Of a stretch of 64,000 nt of DNA, positions 1 through 12,293 are shown piece by piece (the stretch's first letter is position 1; each line of letters begins with the position of its first letter). The position numbers and the translations under genes are program-made. Location of the stretch: positions 89,349,270-89,413,269 of the forward strand of contig OY282607.1 of NCBI GenBank assembly GCA_958298945.1, written 5' to 3'. The notes under the pieces are model-generated. The model searched no databases. It saw only the letters and a program-made list of their open reading frames with translations, and had not been told where the DNA came from. The stretch comes from Atherix ibis. Its lineage: Eukaryota; Arthropoda; Insecta; Diptera; Athericidae.

Positions 1-1425
1 TTATTTTTTGTTTGTTGTTGTTGCAAAATTCTTTCTATTTTGAGCTTTTGTGAAATTTTTCAATTTGCAACTCGGTATTATTTTTTAATCCCAACGATTG
101 TTGTTCTTTATATGAAAATGGCCACATACTAGCCTTATCGAATGCGGTTTAATTGTTTTTCTGGCATACCGTCCATTTCCGTATACTATATCAGATCATA
201 GTGAGAATATTCCATTTCAGAATCTACAATGTCAGAGTATTGCCAAATAGTTATAGATAGTCCTGACAGTCGTATCGAATGGATGGATTTTGATGGCAGT
301 CCTTTCGGGCGATTGCGTTTTATATTTTTGTCCGCATATCCGAATGTTTTTAGGCATGTTTGAGAGCTTATGAATCGGAATCGTATTATCATCGTATGGT
401 ATTTTTGCGAAAAGTTTCAAAGCCTTCAAAAAAGCTGCTTTTGCCTCGATGTTTTGCTTCAATGAAAATTCATTTGTTCCCACGGGGGCTTTTTTCCGAA
501 TTCTTTACGAATGGCAAATGCTTTTAGGAAGTGAGCGCATACAATTTTTACGAGTTTTCAGTCTTGTTTTCCCTATCAAAATTTTTTGTTTGGTTTTTTT
601 TTTCCATTTAATTCTGCGGTATAGGAATTGTACAATGCATGGATTATTTTTATGTTTTCACATACAATACATACATAGATCCTATCATGAATCCATTCCG
701 ATACTAATTTTCCCTATTCTAAGGCCTTGTTTTCTTTATGGGGTTGTGCACACGAATTTTGTAGATTTTCAAATTGCCTCTTTGCACGTGTGCGATTTTT
801 ATTATATTTTTTTTCTACTAAAAATTTGAAGGTATTTTCTCTTATGTGTGACTAAATATGTATTCAAAAAGTAGGTATTTATGATTTGGGGCTGTTGGTT
901 CTTATACATTAGTCCTTGAACTGAGCTCAGAATGAAAATTTTCATTGAAACTTTATGAAATATCAAAAATGTGTTTCGAAATAATATATGGATTTTTTTT
1001 TCAAGGATTCTTTTCAATTAATTTATACCTATTTAATTAAATAAAAAGAAGCATATTAAATAAAATAATTGAATTATTTCATATTTACATGAGTTTTAAT
1101 GAAATTAAATATTAAAATTGTTATCAACTCTCTAGAAAAATATCAGAGCAGAAAATTATTAGTCAAAGTTTGCACTATTTTAATTAGATTTTAAAAATTT
1201 TATATGACATATTATATGTTAAAAAAAAAATTAAAATACATGATTTGTGGAACAAAAGTAAATAAACTGATTTATTGAGCATGCAATTTATTCATATCAT
1301 CAATAAATCAGCTCGCTCTATTCCAACGCTCAATTTTTACTTTCTACTTGGCGTACCGCATGCAAAAAACACCTTATCAGCTTGCCTTTCATCCAAACCT
1401 TAAAGAAACCAATTTTGGTTACCTC
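1..1425. other. AT-rich stretch, no gene recognised
   Basis: The region opens with TTG-rich simple sequence and is otherwise AT-rich with many T runs. The open frames here (for example 449-829 plus and 802-1017 minus) are rich in F, L, I and H. They show no family motif and look like chance frames in low-complexity DNA. Confidence 0.6.
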
Positions 1426-1429
1426 ATGT

Positions 1430-1985
1430 TAAGTGGCCTCATAAACCAACACAACCATTTCATAATTAAACAATCCTTCATGTTCGATGCATGAAGCATA
1501 TGGTAGGACCGTCTTTACTGAACCAGCTATACATCCATAATAGGTAGTACCGTTGTTAACTGTCAGTGGGCAGTTACAGCCTAGTAACCCTAATTGTTGG
1601 TACCAAGGCATTTCTAAACCTCTGTTATCATCTGTTATGATAGCTCCCAGGATCTTGGTAGCCCTGACCTTTAGTCCTAAAACTATGCCCCGATGTATGT
1701 ATTAAACAACAGTCACCAGATTTCAGCCAAAGACTCCTCACCTTGCCCGAGTACGCCAGACGAACCCGAACCCCGTGGTACTAGTTCTTTATAAGAGCAC
1801 TTGGTCGGTACACCTTACTCAAAGAGCTACAGTACGGAGCTTTGTAACTTCCTAGGCGCTCCTACGCGGATGCGCCTGTATCAATAGACCATGTCTGGTA
1901 TTGATCATAGTATGATCGTTCAGCCAGAAGCAAGCCCTTGCGGTGAATATCAATCGACATAAGTGTACTGTTATTTAACATGGCG
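1430..1985 (+). repeat. RF1 repeat family, A block (copy 1)
   Basis: This block is more GC-rich than its surroundings. Much of it aligns by eye, with gaps, to the reverse complement of about 52750-53130. Shared stretches include the contexts of GGCATNNCTAAAC, TATCATCTGNNATGATAGC and CCCGTGGTAC, in the same order. Homology over several hundred bases with many indels makes it an old dispersed repeat. The two copies share no common reading frame, so I treat it as non-coding. In copy 2 the equivalent block lies beyond the CTTCAT array, whereas here it lies before one. It may therefore be the end of a preceding RF1 unit. No reverse transcriptase, transposase or LTR signature was seen. Confidence 0.55.
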
Positions 1986-2290
1986 TACATCACGGGCTGG
2001 CCACGACCACAGGGATTCAGATATGAAGAATTTGCCAGCTCAGCAGACTTTATTCATATGTGCAAAACAGATCTATCCAGAAGTAGAGTTATCCCATCAA
2101 TGTGCAAAACAGATCTATCCAGAAGTAGAGTTTGCCAGCTCAGCAGACTTTATCCATATAGTTACACGCATCGCAATCCCTAGCTTGATAACCAATGCTT
2201 TATCACCCAGATCATTACAATCCAATGCGTTTTTCTTTGATTTCTTGCTTGGGCCATTTTATGCGCGAAACATTCTCTCAGGTTTTTTCT
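1986..2290 (+). repeat. RF1 repeat family, B block (copy 1) with short internal duplications
   Basis: The block is homologous, with gaps, to the reverse complement of about 53900-54150. Both copies keep the contexts ACCANAGGGATT, GTGCAAAAYAGA, GCTCAGC and AATGCGTTTT, and ACATTCTCTCAGGTT just before the trinucleotide array. A local duplication is specific to this copy. A 32-bp stretch beginning TGTGCAAAACAG occurs at 2059-2090 and again at 2101-2132. A 23-bp stretch beginning TTTGCCAGCTCAG occurs at 2031-2053 and 2131-2153. Non-coding as far as I can see. Confidence 0.55.
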
Positions 2291-3675
2291 TTTTATTCTT
2301 CTCTTCATCTTCTTCATCACCCTTATCTTCTTCACCTTCTTCATATTCTCCATCTTCTTCATCTGTTTCAGCTTATTTAATTTTCTTCATCTCCATCATC
2401 TCTATCATCTCCTTCACCTTCTACATTTTCATCATTTTTTTTATCTTCTTTATCTTTTTCATGTTCTTTAATCTTCTTCATATTCTACAATCTTCTTCTT
2501 CTGCTTTACGTTCTTCATCTTCGTCCTCTTCACCATATTCATTTTCATTATTTTTTTCATTTTCTTTATCTTCTTCTTCATCTATTTTATATTCCTCATC
2601 TTCTTTATGTTCCTCATCTTCTTTTATCTTCTTCAGCGCTTCCATCTTTTTCATCTTCTTCATCTTCTCCATATTCATTAATCTTTTTAATCTTCTTCAT
2701 ATTCTATAATCTTCTTATTCTGCTTACTTTCTTCATTTTCGTCCTTTTCAGCTTCTTCATCTTCTTCACCATATTAATTTTCATTATTTTTTTCATCTTC
2801 TTTATCTCCCTCATCTTTTGCATTTTCTTCATCTAATTTATATTCCTCATTTTCTTTATCTTCCTCATCTTCTTTCATTTTCTTCAACGTTTCCATCTTC
2901 TTCATCTTCTTCATCTTCTTCATCTTCTTAATCTTCTTCATCTTTTTCAGCTTCTCTAATTTTCTTCATCTTCATCTTCTTTTTCATCGTCTCCACCATC
3001 TTCAGTTTCGTCATTTTTTTCATGTGCTTCATCTTCTTTATAATCTCCAATCATCTTCATCTTCTTCATCTGCTTCACTTTCTTCATCTTCATCTTCTTT
3101 ATCTTCTTTACCTTTTTCATCTTCGTCATTTTTTCATCTTCTTCATACTCTTAATCTTTATCTTCTTTCACCTTCTTCAACATTTTCATATTTTTCACCT
3201 TCTTCATCTTCGTCTTCTTCATCTTCTTCACCTTCTTCATCTTCGTTTTCTCCATTCTCTTCAATTTCTTCATCTTCATCATTTTTTTATCTTCTTTATC
3301 GTCTTTATCTTCGTCTTCTTCATATTCTTCATCTTTTTCATCTTCTTTAATCTTCATCATTTTTTCATCTTCTTCATACTCTTAATCTTCTTCAACTTCT
3401 TTCATCTTCTTTCACCTTCTTCAACATTTTCATATTTTTCACCTTCTTCATCTTCGTGTTCTCCATCTTCTTCATTTTTTTTAATCTTTTTCATCTTCTT
3501 TAATCTTCGTCATTTTTTCATCTTCTTCATACTCTTAATCTTCTTCATCTTCTTTCATCTTCTTCAACTTTTACATCTTCTTCATTTTCTCCACCTTCTT
3601 CAACTTCGTCTTCTTTATCTTCTTCACTTTCTTCATCTTCGTCATTTCATTCAGCTTCTTTATCTTCTTCTTCTT
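2290..3675 (+). repeat. CTTCAT/CTTCTT microsatellite array (about 1.4 kb)
   Basis: This is an almost pure pyrimidine-rich trinucleotide/hexanucleotide array built from CTT, CAT and TTT triplets (CTTCAT most common), with many point variants. Because the array lacks stop-generating triplets it produces long spurious frames: S/F/H/L-rich on this strand, K/E/D/M-rich on the other. It ends in TTCTTCTTCTTAACCAT, a junction also seen at the end of the 53.2 kb array. The tail 3676-3730 shows weaker similarity to the matching side of copy 2. It is embedded in RF1, so the array belongs to the repeat family and is not an independent expansion. Confidence 0.9.
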
Positions 3676-3780
3676 AACCATGTAACGCGTCCCATGCCTG
3701 CATCAACCAAACGGTCAATTTTGAAACTCATACTACACGCCTATGAGGGACTAACGTATAAGCTATATTGAGTGAATGTT

Positions 3781-6700
3781 TGCAGTGTTGGAATATCGGT
3801 CTCATTACTTTTCTACTACGTCTTATGTGTGGGAGATTTCAGCCAAATTTTACACTGTCATATTGTATCGTAGGTCTTAGATAAATCGGCGTTAAGATTC
3901 CTGAATTTCTACTGAAAAAAATGTTTAAAAAAATTAATCTGCAAGTTTTATTATTTATCGGCGACACCTTGTAAGTTTTTACTAACAATTTCTGAAGGTA
4001 AATTTAATTTCCATAAAGTGAGTAAATAGAAGAAGTTGTAAGGAAAAATATCATTTTAATCCTGACAAGAAGATATGCTCTGTTATATTATCCCTAGTCT
4101 TATCATAATATTGAGCTCTGTTTTTAGCATGAATGGATGAGTGCATGAATCCCCTTATTCCACCTAGCAAAGCCAATGCTACCTTAGAGTAATGGTTATG
4201 CTATTGTATTGTGATATCTTCTCATCAGCATTTGAGACAAAATCCCTCCGATTCAGTCCACTGCGATCCAATTCGAACTGGTTTTTCGTGTAGGTAACAT
4301 CATCACATAAAAGAGATTGCGATTAATCAAAATAATCGCATTATGTTGTTTGAGTGATTTAATTAAAAGAGATTTTCATATTTTTTTCTGTTTTTATTTT
4401 TATTTTACCAAATACAGTTTGTCATCTAAAGATACTCGTACTCCATAGACTATAAGGTAACCAAAGCAATCTATTTTTATAGTGTAGACAAGAAAATCCT
4501 TTAGCATCTCCGTATTTCTGTAAAGTAAACGCATATTAAAAAAATAGATTTTCTCTTCAGATAATATCAAAATAAAACTTATAAAAAAAAATTGTGAATC
4601 CAATAAATTTAAACCAGATTTTAAATTTATTCTCTGGTCTTCGAGTTTAATCATTATTAAAGCGGCTTTGACTGTTGGTATAGGTTTAAGAGAATTTTGT
4701 TTACGTAAAATTGTAGCTTACTTGTGTGAGGTCTATTATTTTTCTTATCAAATTTTATTGTTTAAAAAATTTTCCATCGAAATGTCAGTTTAACAAGAAA
4801 AATGTCTTAGATTACATGCGTTTTGGAAGGTTCAAACTCTTTGCCAGAAATTTTACCAAACAAAACAAAGTAAATTTTTGCGTCTTAAATTTTGTGGTTG
4901 GATTTTCAAATCCAGTCCACCTGACCCACCTACATTTGCATGCATACAGTACAGACACCGATTCACTATCAAAAGCATCACATTGCATTGTTGTGCAATT
5001 TAACTGCAGACGGGACAGTCTTACCTCTTAAGCCGATGCTATTATATGCGGATTAAATTTAAACGGTCCATCAATTTATATCATTGTCCATGCTTGTAAT
5101 CGCATTTATCTTAAATGACATTCGGTATTAATTGGGGATGTAAATCAGTGAATTGTGCCTAAGAGGATACACACTATAGACCATAGCCAGCTGTATGCAT
5201 ATACGTTTTGATGTAGTGTATTTATTGAGATTTTGTCAAAGAGAAATATTTTTTTTTATTGTACATCCAACGGATATGAAAGCTCGTCTCTGTGATGATT
5301 GCCCATAACCAATATTATAAAATTAATTTTGTATTTTGGGAAGTCTTTTGATGTAAATTAAAATCAATGAAAATATTTTATAAATGAAATCTGAATAAAA
5401 AATTAAACGCCAAAAAAAGAAATTATGATAAAAAAATTCCATTTTAATAATAATGAAATTTGATTGAATAAGAAATATTTTGAAATGTGAACAAGTGGCA
5501 CGGAAATGCTAAAAAAAATCTTTTGGAAAAACTTAAGAAAGTTGGAAGTGATGTGTTTTTTTTTTTTTTGCCCAAAATTTGTATATTCAGTGACGATGCA
5601 TTTGGGAAATGGAAGTTAGTAAAAAAAACTTTGTTCCGATACAGTTCAGTTCAGTTAAATTTGATTCGATTCAATTTAATTCGATTCGATTACATATCAA
5701 TTCGATGCGACTTGCCCAGAAGTTGCCTGCCCATGCCATGCGCGTTAGTGAAAGGTGATCGATCGTATCCGGACGGATCGGTTAAAAAATTTTTTTTTTA
5801 AATGCCCATTACGTGATGACAGGTAATATTTTACACCGTTTGAGGTCTTCAAAAATAACATACCCCTCCCCCCTTCCCTTTCCTTCTTTAACCAACCAAA
5901 ACCCGTAATTTCTTATGTGCCGCGTTATTATTCATTCAAACAGAATTTGATACTCTTAAGATCAAAAAAATATTTCCAAAAATATTCCCTTTCATGTGTT
6001 TGGCGTCAACCGCCGATTTTTCTTCTTTTTTTTTTGCTTTTAACTTTTTTTTTTTGAGCTGAAATCTTTGACAATAAAAAAAACGGGACATAAATTAAAG
6101 AAAGCGTAACGTTGAATAAATTAATGAACTGTTACACCTGTAATTATATGCTTAAGAGTCGAAAAGAAGAAATTAAAGAAATTTGTTTAACTAATTGGTC
6201 AATTTTTCAATATGTACAGAAAGCTTATTATTAGCTTTTAGCATGACTTACTAAAAAAAAATCAGATAAAACTATTAAAAGTAAAAATTAATCATTAAGA
6301 ATATTTCTTTTTTAAGCAATTTTCAACAAATCAAAAATAATAGAAAAAATCTTAAGGAGAAAATTACTATGTCACAGGGGAGAATATTGAAAAATTTGGT
6401 ACTTTTGCGTCCTTTTATGAAAAATGTGTGAAAGAATAATTGTTGGATTCGGACACCTTTTCAACTGATATTCAAGTTAATACTAGTATCTTACTATAGT
6501 CCTAGCTTCACTGTTCGCTCTTCAATTTATTTAAAAAATAAATTTTTTTCCCTATATTTATATGGTTAAGGAGTTATTTAAGAGTTATCCAAATTTTAAA
6601 TTCAAAAAGTATGGTTACAATAATTAATATAATATCATGCAAATTGTTACTACGAACTTTTTTGCTGGATTTGATCCTTGCCAGGTGATTTTTGACGACT

Positions 6701-7145
6701 TTTTGCACATTTGTGGCTATAATTCGAGCATTATTTGATGGCTATTTATTTGCAAATACTTGCTGAGGTTGGCGAAAATTTGATGGTAACGGTCTCCTTC
6801 CCTACTTTATTTCCAAATTAATATGGTCTAATGACAACTATTGACTAAATCGCAGATTATATAGTCACTTTTCACAGATACAATGGTTTTTCTATAGTTA
6901 TTTTGTGGGTTTTTAGAGCCCTATTTATTTTATATTTGCTTATAAACGTATCCAGTGAGCGAAAATAGAACTATTCTTCCAGCACCCTTATTATCTTGAA
7001 GTAAATCTTATATTAAATAACTATTATCTTGAATAATAACAAACTGGATAATCCTTTAGCAAAAAGGATACAAAATACTATCTAACCAAGCCTGCTCAGA
7101 AGAGAATTAGAATTAAACTTTTAATCGGACACCAAATAATCAAGG
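3781..7145. other. AT-rich stretch, no gene recognised
   Basis: No recognisable protein, RNA gene or terminal repeat was seen. Local oddities are an imperfect TTCGATTCGATT run at about 5655-5695, a C-rich patch at about 5865-5885, and several 8-12 bp homopolymers. Open frames such as 4726-5031 and 5487-5801 have no family motif. Confidence 0.5.
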
Positions 7146-7149
7146 TTTT

Positions 7150-9130
7150 TATCAAAAAAATGTCTGGATGTATCAATCAAGTGCACTTCCATCCCTTTCA
7201 CTATTGCTTCCATATATTTCCCGCTAAATAAATCGAAAAGCTCCTTTGGATTTACGCCTTTCTTTCTAAGAAAAGTGCTTTCATCATCCCCTATCAAGTC
7301 ATTTCACCTCCGACTCCCACATCTCGGCCGACTTCTCGATCAAAGCAGTCTGTTTTTTTACTCCTAAACTCTCAACTTATCCATAAAGCCAACTTTCCAA
7401 GATCTAGAAATGGACAAATGGACTGGAATAAATTCACACAACATATTTATAAAATTTAGACTTACGACAAATATTAAAAATAGAACAGGAACTAGATTAC
7501 AGAAAAACCCAAAGCAAGAGCTCATTGGCAATAGATACGAATGCCCAACAATAAAACAAAACTGCAAAAAGAACTACATGAAGAAATCTCAAAACGCATT
7601 ACAGAAACACTTTAGAAAGTACACTTCAGCACTCACGAAAAGTAGTACTCTATGAGCTGCTCTAGGACAAATATTATCTTATAAAAAAATAGGGGACCCC
7701 TTACAAAAAAACGGATGGCACCTAGGCCAAAATGAACAAATATAAAGAAGATACGTTTGCCCAACACCTTAATTAAGGACATACTAGACAAAAATCTCTG
7801 CACTAAAATTAAGACAGAACTATCAGAGTCCTCCCACAAAGTCAATCACTTCTTCTGAAGTTGACAGTTCAATCAAACAGCATCCCAAAAATAAAGCTCC
7901 TGGATATAATCTGATCATCTTCACTATACTTCAGCAAATTTCTAAATGAATCCTTGCTATACTATATAACGCCGAAAACACATTTCTAATATTCTGGAAA
8001 TTTGCCATTTTAAAAATCATCACCAGACTCAGTAAACCAATAAAATGCCCTAATAAGTCTCTTTTAAATCCTCTCAAAAATCTTCGAACAAATAGTTCTC
8101 CAGTGCTTACATGTCCTAATCAAATCCTCCAATTTAATTCCCAATACTTAATTCAGTTTCCGTTCCAAATATTTAGAAAGGAGCGAGTACTGTCCCAGTG
8201 TGTTTCTTGATATAAGTCTAGCTTCTGAAAAAGTTTGGTATCTGGGCTTACTCTGGAAACTCAATAGGATCCTCCCTTCCACCTTTTTCCTAGTCCTAAG
8301 CTCATTACTTTCCAACCGACACTTTCAAGTAAACAAATCCAACGAGATCTCCAATATCTATACGATCCTTTACAACATTTTTATATCCTATATCCTAGTC
8401 TGTTCCGATACCTTCTTTACCATATACGCCTTGCAACTAGCAATAATCCCCACCATGCGTCCAAAATTTTGCAATCCCAAATCTAAATCCTCCAGAACTG
8501 CTTTACCATGTGGAGAATACAAGTCCATGAACGTAAATTTATCAACGTAAATTTTACACCCTGCCATTGAGCATGTCCTACCGAGGTTCGCTACATAGGA
8601 CTGAACTTAGACAAACGCTTGACATGGAACCAATACACATAATATTAAACACTAGAACTAAAAAGACGATACCTACAACTACTTCTAAACAAATGCTCTA
8701 AACTTACTATAGACAACAAAGTTCTTTATAAAATGTTCTACTGAAACCAATATGGACTTATGGACTAGAACTCTGGGGTCTTATTAAGTCTTCTAATTTC
8801 CATTGAATTCAATCAAAAATAGTCCGAACACATTTTGACTCTCTCTTTTATGCTCGCAATACTGTTATTCATCATGATCTTAAAATCTCTTCTGTTCATG
8901 GTGCTACTGTGTCTCATTATAAAAGGTTCTAGTCCCATTTGTCCAATCATACTAATTTCCGTCGTTCGAGAATTATCCTCTACATATAACCATCGAAGAG
9001 TTAAGCATCACTGTTCTCGAGATTTACTGAAATACTGAGACTCAACATAAACACACGCTGTCAGGAGAAACTTCGATGGATGTTTACTCCCCACAACCAT
9101 TCATGTTAATTGTTACTATTATTCAAATCT
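7150..9130 (+). pseudogene. Decayed jockey-clade LINE (copy 1), ORF2 relic
   Basis: Forward-strand translation in shifting frames follows the jockey ORF2 order. There is a faint endonuclease end (about 7190-7390), an endonuclease-RT linker (about 7410-7800), a KAPGYDLI-type RT start (about 7890), then FLDISLASEKVWYLGLLWKL (about 8203-8262, motif A region). NRHFQV and RLTWN motifs, SKLTI (about 8700) and a GLELWG motif (about 8765-8785) follow. The part after about 9050 resembles the 3' end of the neighbouring copy (GGATGTTTACTCCCCAC against GGGTGTTTACTCCCAC). Numerous stops, frameshifts and small deletions make it non-functional. The usual product is a non-LTR retrotransposon endonuclease/reverse transcriptase. 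This copy still holds the short region between RLTWN and SKLTI that the 9.8 kb copy lacks. Confidence 0.75.
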
Positions 9131-9784
9131 GCTCATTAGTAGTTGTAGATAATTGTTAAAATTTTAAAAAGATAACAAATCATTTCCAAAATGTCAACAA
9201 CGCTTTCAGTTTGAGTAGTTGGCGGCATAATTTGCCCAAAGATATTTATAAAAATTAACCCTGGTTTGGAGCAGGATAGCCTTGATCTTGCCGATATTAT
9301 GTTATTGATGTATAAATTTCTCATCAAAAATATTATTTAAGAAATAAAATTAAATCCAACAAAAAAAATGTTTCTATTCCAAATTATCCTTTATGAAAAT
9401 TTTTGCTTAATAAAATCTTCGAAAACTTATAAACGGCCATTAATTATCGATCAACTAGTTGTCTTTTTCGTATCATAACACTTGACTTTTTAATTGATCA
9501 TTTTATTTTTTTATAGACCATTTTTACTAGATGTCCCTAACTAAGAAGCTATGGTTGAATATTTTGTATTTCTTATTTAGGTTCGAGAAAACAACCTGGA
9601 TCAAACTATTAAAAAAACCCTTTCCATCTCCGCATACCATGAGCTAAACTTCTATGGAATTTTACGCCTGTTACTTTTCGAAATTAACCCTCCAATCCTT
9701 CCTACTTACTATGTAAAATTCCCAATTTTCGAATATTTTCAAATAGCAAAATTATACGAGAGCACTTACACATGTAAAATTTAA
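9131..9784. other. AT-rich gap between two jockey-like copies
   Basis: There is no recognisable coding content. The reading frame of the downstream LINE opens just after a stop at 9782-9784, which probably lies close to its 5' truncation point. Confidence 0.5.
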
Positions 9785-11389
9785 ATTAAAAAATATGAAT
9801 ATACAAAATCGCTTAGTGACAATATTTCTTTATGGGAAGCCACTAGACGAATACTCTCGTACAAAAAAATATCACACCCACTGAAACAAAATGACGGTAA
9901 GTGGGCAAAAATAGACAAAGAAAAAGCCGAAGTATTTGCTAAACATTTGGTAAATACTTTTGCTCCATATGATGATATAGAAGACAAATCACATACTAAC
10001 AAAATCATCGAAGAACTAATGTTCCCACTCCCTATGAGTCTTCCTCCCAAAAATTTTAAGCCCTCGGAAATTAAATCTACAATTCTGCGCCTTCCCAATA
10101 AAAAAGCTTCTGGTTATGATCTAATAACAGCTCCTATTCTGAAGCAAATTTCCCGAAAAGGTTTAGTTTTAATCACATATATTTTTAATAGTATCCTGCG
10201 CACAACCTATTTTCCCTTACTCTGGAAATATTCTGTCATTAAAATGATTCCTAAACCAAATAAATCCATTAATTCGCCTTCCTCCTATAGACATATCAGC
10301 CTCTTACCAATTCTTGGTAAGATATTCGAAAAGCTCCTATTAAAACGATTCTACCCAGTTCTAGCTAATGAAAAAATTATTCCTGATCACCAATTTGACT
10401 TCCGATCTGAACACTCCACTATCCAGCAATGCCATCGCATTGTTGACCATATTGGATCCTCTCTTGAGAGGAAAGAGTATTGCCCAGGAGTATTCCTAGA
10501 TATCTCCCAAGCTTTTGATCGTGTGTGGCATCCTGGACTCCTTTGGAAACTCAAGAGCTTTCTTCCTTCAACATACTACCTTATCATAAATTCATATCTC
10601 TCCCAACGACATTTCCAAGTTGCAATTAACTCAGAATCGTCGGAAATATATCCTATTCTAGCCGGAGTCCCACAAGGCAGTATCCTTGGTCCCATCTTAT
10701 ATAATATTTATACGCATGACATCCCAGCTGATCCTAATACTATCATTGCTACTTATGCAGATGATACGGCCATACTTTCTACCCATAAAAATCCTGACAT
10801 AGCTTCCAACAATTTACAATTCCATATCCACAACCTTCAATCTTGGTTTAAGAGATGGAGAGTGAAGGTAAATGAACAGAAGAGTGCTCACATTACTTTC
10901 ACACTTTGTCAAGGTAAACCTACCCCTTTATACCTTAATAGCAACATGATACCGCAATATGATAAAGTGCGTTATTTGGGACTTTTCCTGGACAAGAGAC
11001 TAACATGGAACCCACATACTAGATTAAAAAGACAACGCTCGAAACTAACAATTAAAAGTAAACTTCTAATCTACAATACAATTATAAAACCAATTTGGAC
11101 ATATGGAATAGAACTTTGGGGTTCAACGAAACGTTCCAATTCCTATCGCGTTCGGGCCTTACAATCCAAAATCCTCTGTAAAATTGTTGATGCCCCCTTT
11201 TATGTTAGTAACACTATAATACATCGTGACCTAAATGTTCCCTTTGTTCAAAAATTTCACTCCCGCTTACCCTATCATCATAATCCACTTGTGAGAGAAT
11301 TGTCTTGTACAGCCCTCCCCGGAAACACTCATCGGAGACTTAAGAGACAATGGCCTAGAGATTTTCTAGAGGAATCTAACTTCCGTTAG
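9785..11389 (+). pseudogene. Jockey-type reverse transcriptase, N-terminally truncated
   Basis: This is one uninterrupted frame of about 534 codons with no start at its true 5' end. The first Met at 9947 lies inside the linker, because family-like residues (SLWEATRRIL) precede it in frame. Counted from that Met, the RT landmarks are KKASGYDLITAPILK (53-67), YRHISLLPILGKIFEKLL (114-131) and LDISQAFDRVWH with catalytic D185. GVPQGSILGPILYN (240-253) and YADD with D272/D273 follow. The thumb/C-terminal motifs RLTWNPHTRLKRQ, IWTYGIELWGS and a late RRLKRQWPRDFL are present. About 14 residues are missing at residue 363, between TRLKRQ and SKLTIKSKLL. The enzyme would copy its RNA at a nicked target site, but without the endonuclease it cannot be autonomous. 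Confidence 0.88.
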
Positions 11390-11520
11390 TTGGACAAACG
11401 CCGATGGGTGTTTACTCCCACTTCATGATGCACAAGAATGTTAATTAAAATGTTATGTAAATTTGCTTGTAACAAGAAAATTGTAATTGCAGATAAAAAT
11501 AAAAATAAAAAAAAAATAAA
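9785..11520 (+). mobile_element. 5'-truncated jockey-clade LINE (copy 2)
   Basis: The element comprises an open RT frame (9785-11389), a short 3' UTR with TGGGTGTTTACTCCCAC at about 11404, and an A-rich end (about 11497-11529, AAAAATAAAAA units). The endonuclease half of ORF2 and all of ORF1 are absent. That is the normal result of incomplete target-primed reverse transcription. The 3' end resembles that of the decayed copy at 7.1-9.1 kb, so both belong to one family. No convincing target-site duplication was found by eye. Confidence 0.85.
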
Positions 11521-12060
11521 AAAAAATCAATAGTCCCGTAAAAAATTTGTATAATTTTTTTTTAAATTCAGTTAAATCAGCAATTTTTCTTCAAATTATC
11601 CTTTTTCACTAAAAAAAAGGCAAAAGGCTGAGTAAGTCAACTCTAATAAATACAAGAAAAATAACTGAAAAAAAAATATATTTGAAAATTTTCAAAACCC
11701 GAATCAAAAGGACACATTTAATAAACAGAAAGAAAAAAAAATTAATTTTTTTATAAAAAAGTATTTAAAGTGTAAGATATTAATAACTTTACTAATAGTA
11801 AAAAATAAAACACAACAAACTCTATTATTTAACTAAAAATTTAACAATATGCCTAATAAGCTTATAGTATTCGCAAGTTGGTTGGTTTTGGTACTTTCAG
11901 AAATAACTAAAATATTATTTGAAAAATTTTAATTTGTTTTATGTTCGCATATTAAACAACAACAAACAATTCGTTTTTATGAGGCTTTCAAAAAATTAAA
12001 ATATCAAAATTGCTTGTTGTTTGGCGTTTTGTGGAGAGAATATTCTCATCGTAAAAGTTG
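11521..12060. other. AT-rich stretch, no gene recognised
   Basis: A/T homopolymers and poly-A-like tracts follow the LINE tail. Nothing else is recognisable. Confidence 0.5.
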
Positions 12061-12062
12061 AA

Positions 12063-12293
12063 ATGGGATCATCAAAAATATCAACCTCAACTGTATCTCA
12101 GCATACGAATGTAGAAGACAATAAAAATTTATACAATTCTAAATGTGAAAACAACTACACCCCTGACGAGATGAAATTCTCTGCAAAAGGATCTGAAAAT
12201 CTGGTTTTCTCTCCAATTTCTATTCGGTTGTCTTCTTCTTTATCTGCTCTTAACTACCAATCGGAGATGGTGTTGAATAAGGGCTGCAATTGA
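12063..12293 (+). pseudogene. Possible serpin-like fragment (very tentative)
   Basis: The open frame 12021-12293 contains GSENLVFSPISIRLSSSLSAL near its end, at about 12189-12251. The NLVFSPISI string resembles the conserved N-terminal helix A/strand 6B junction of serpins (typically NVVFSPxSI followed by an alanine/leucine-rich helix B). The preceding FSAKGSE and the following small/hydrophobic helix are compatible. No further serpin sequence (hinge, breach, reactive-centre loop) is visible before or after, and the frame stops at 12291-12293. It could be an exon, a pseudogene piece or chance. If real, it is the only host-gene hint in the window. Confidence 0.2.

Noticed and set aside
1963..3771. 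Long S/F/H/L-rich open frames on the plus strand, and K/E/D-rich ones on the minus strand
   Set aside because: They are translations of the CTTCAT/CTTCTT array; several frames and both strands stay open at once, as expected for a triplet repeat without stop triplets.
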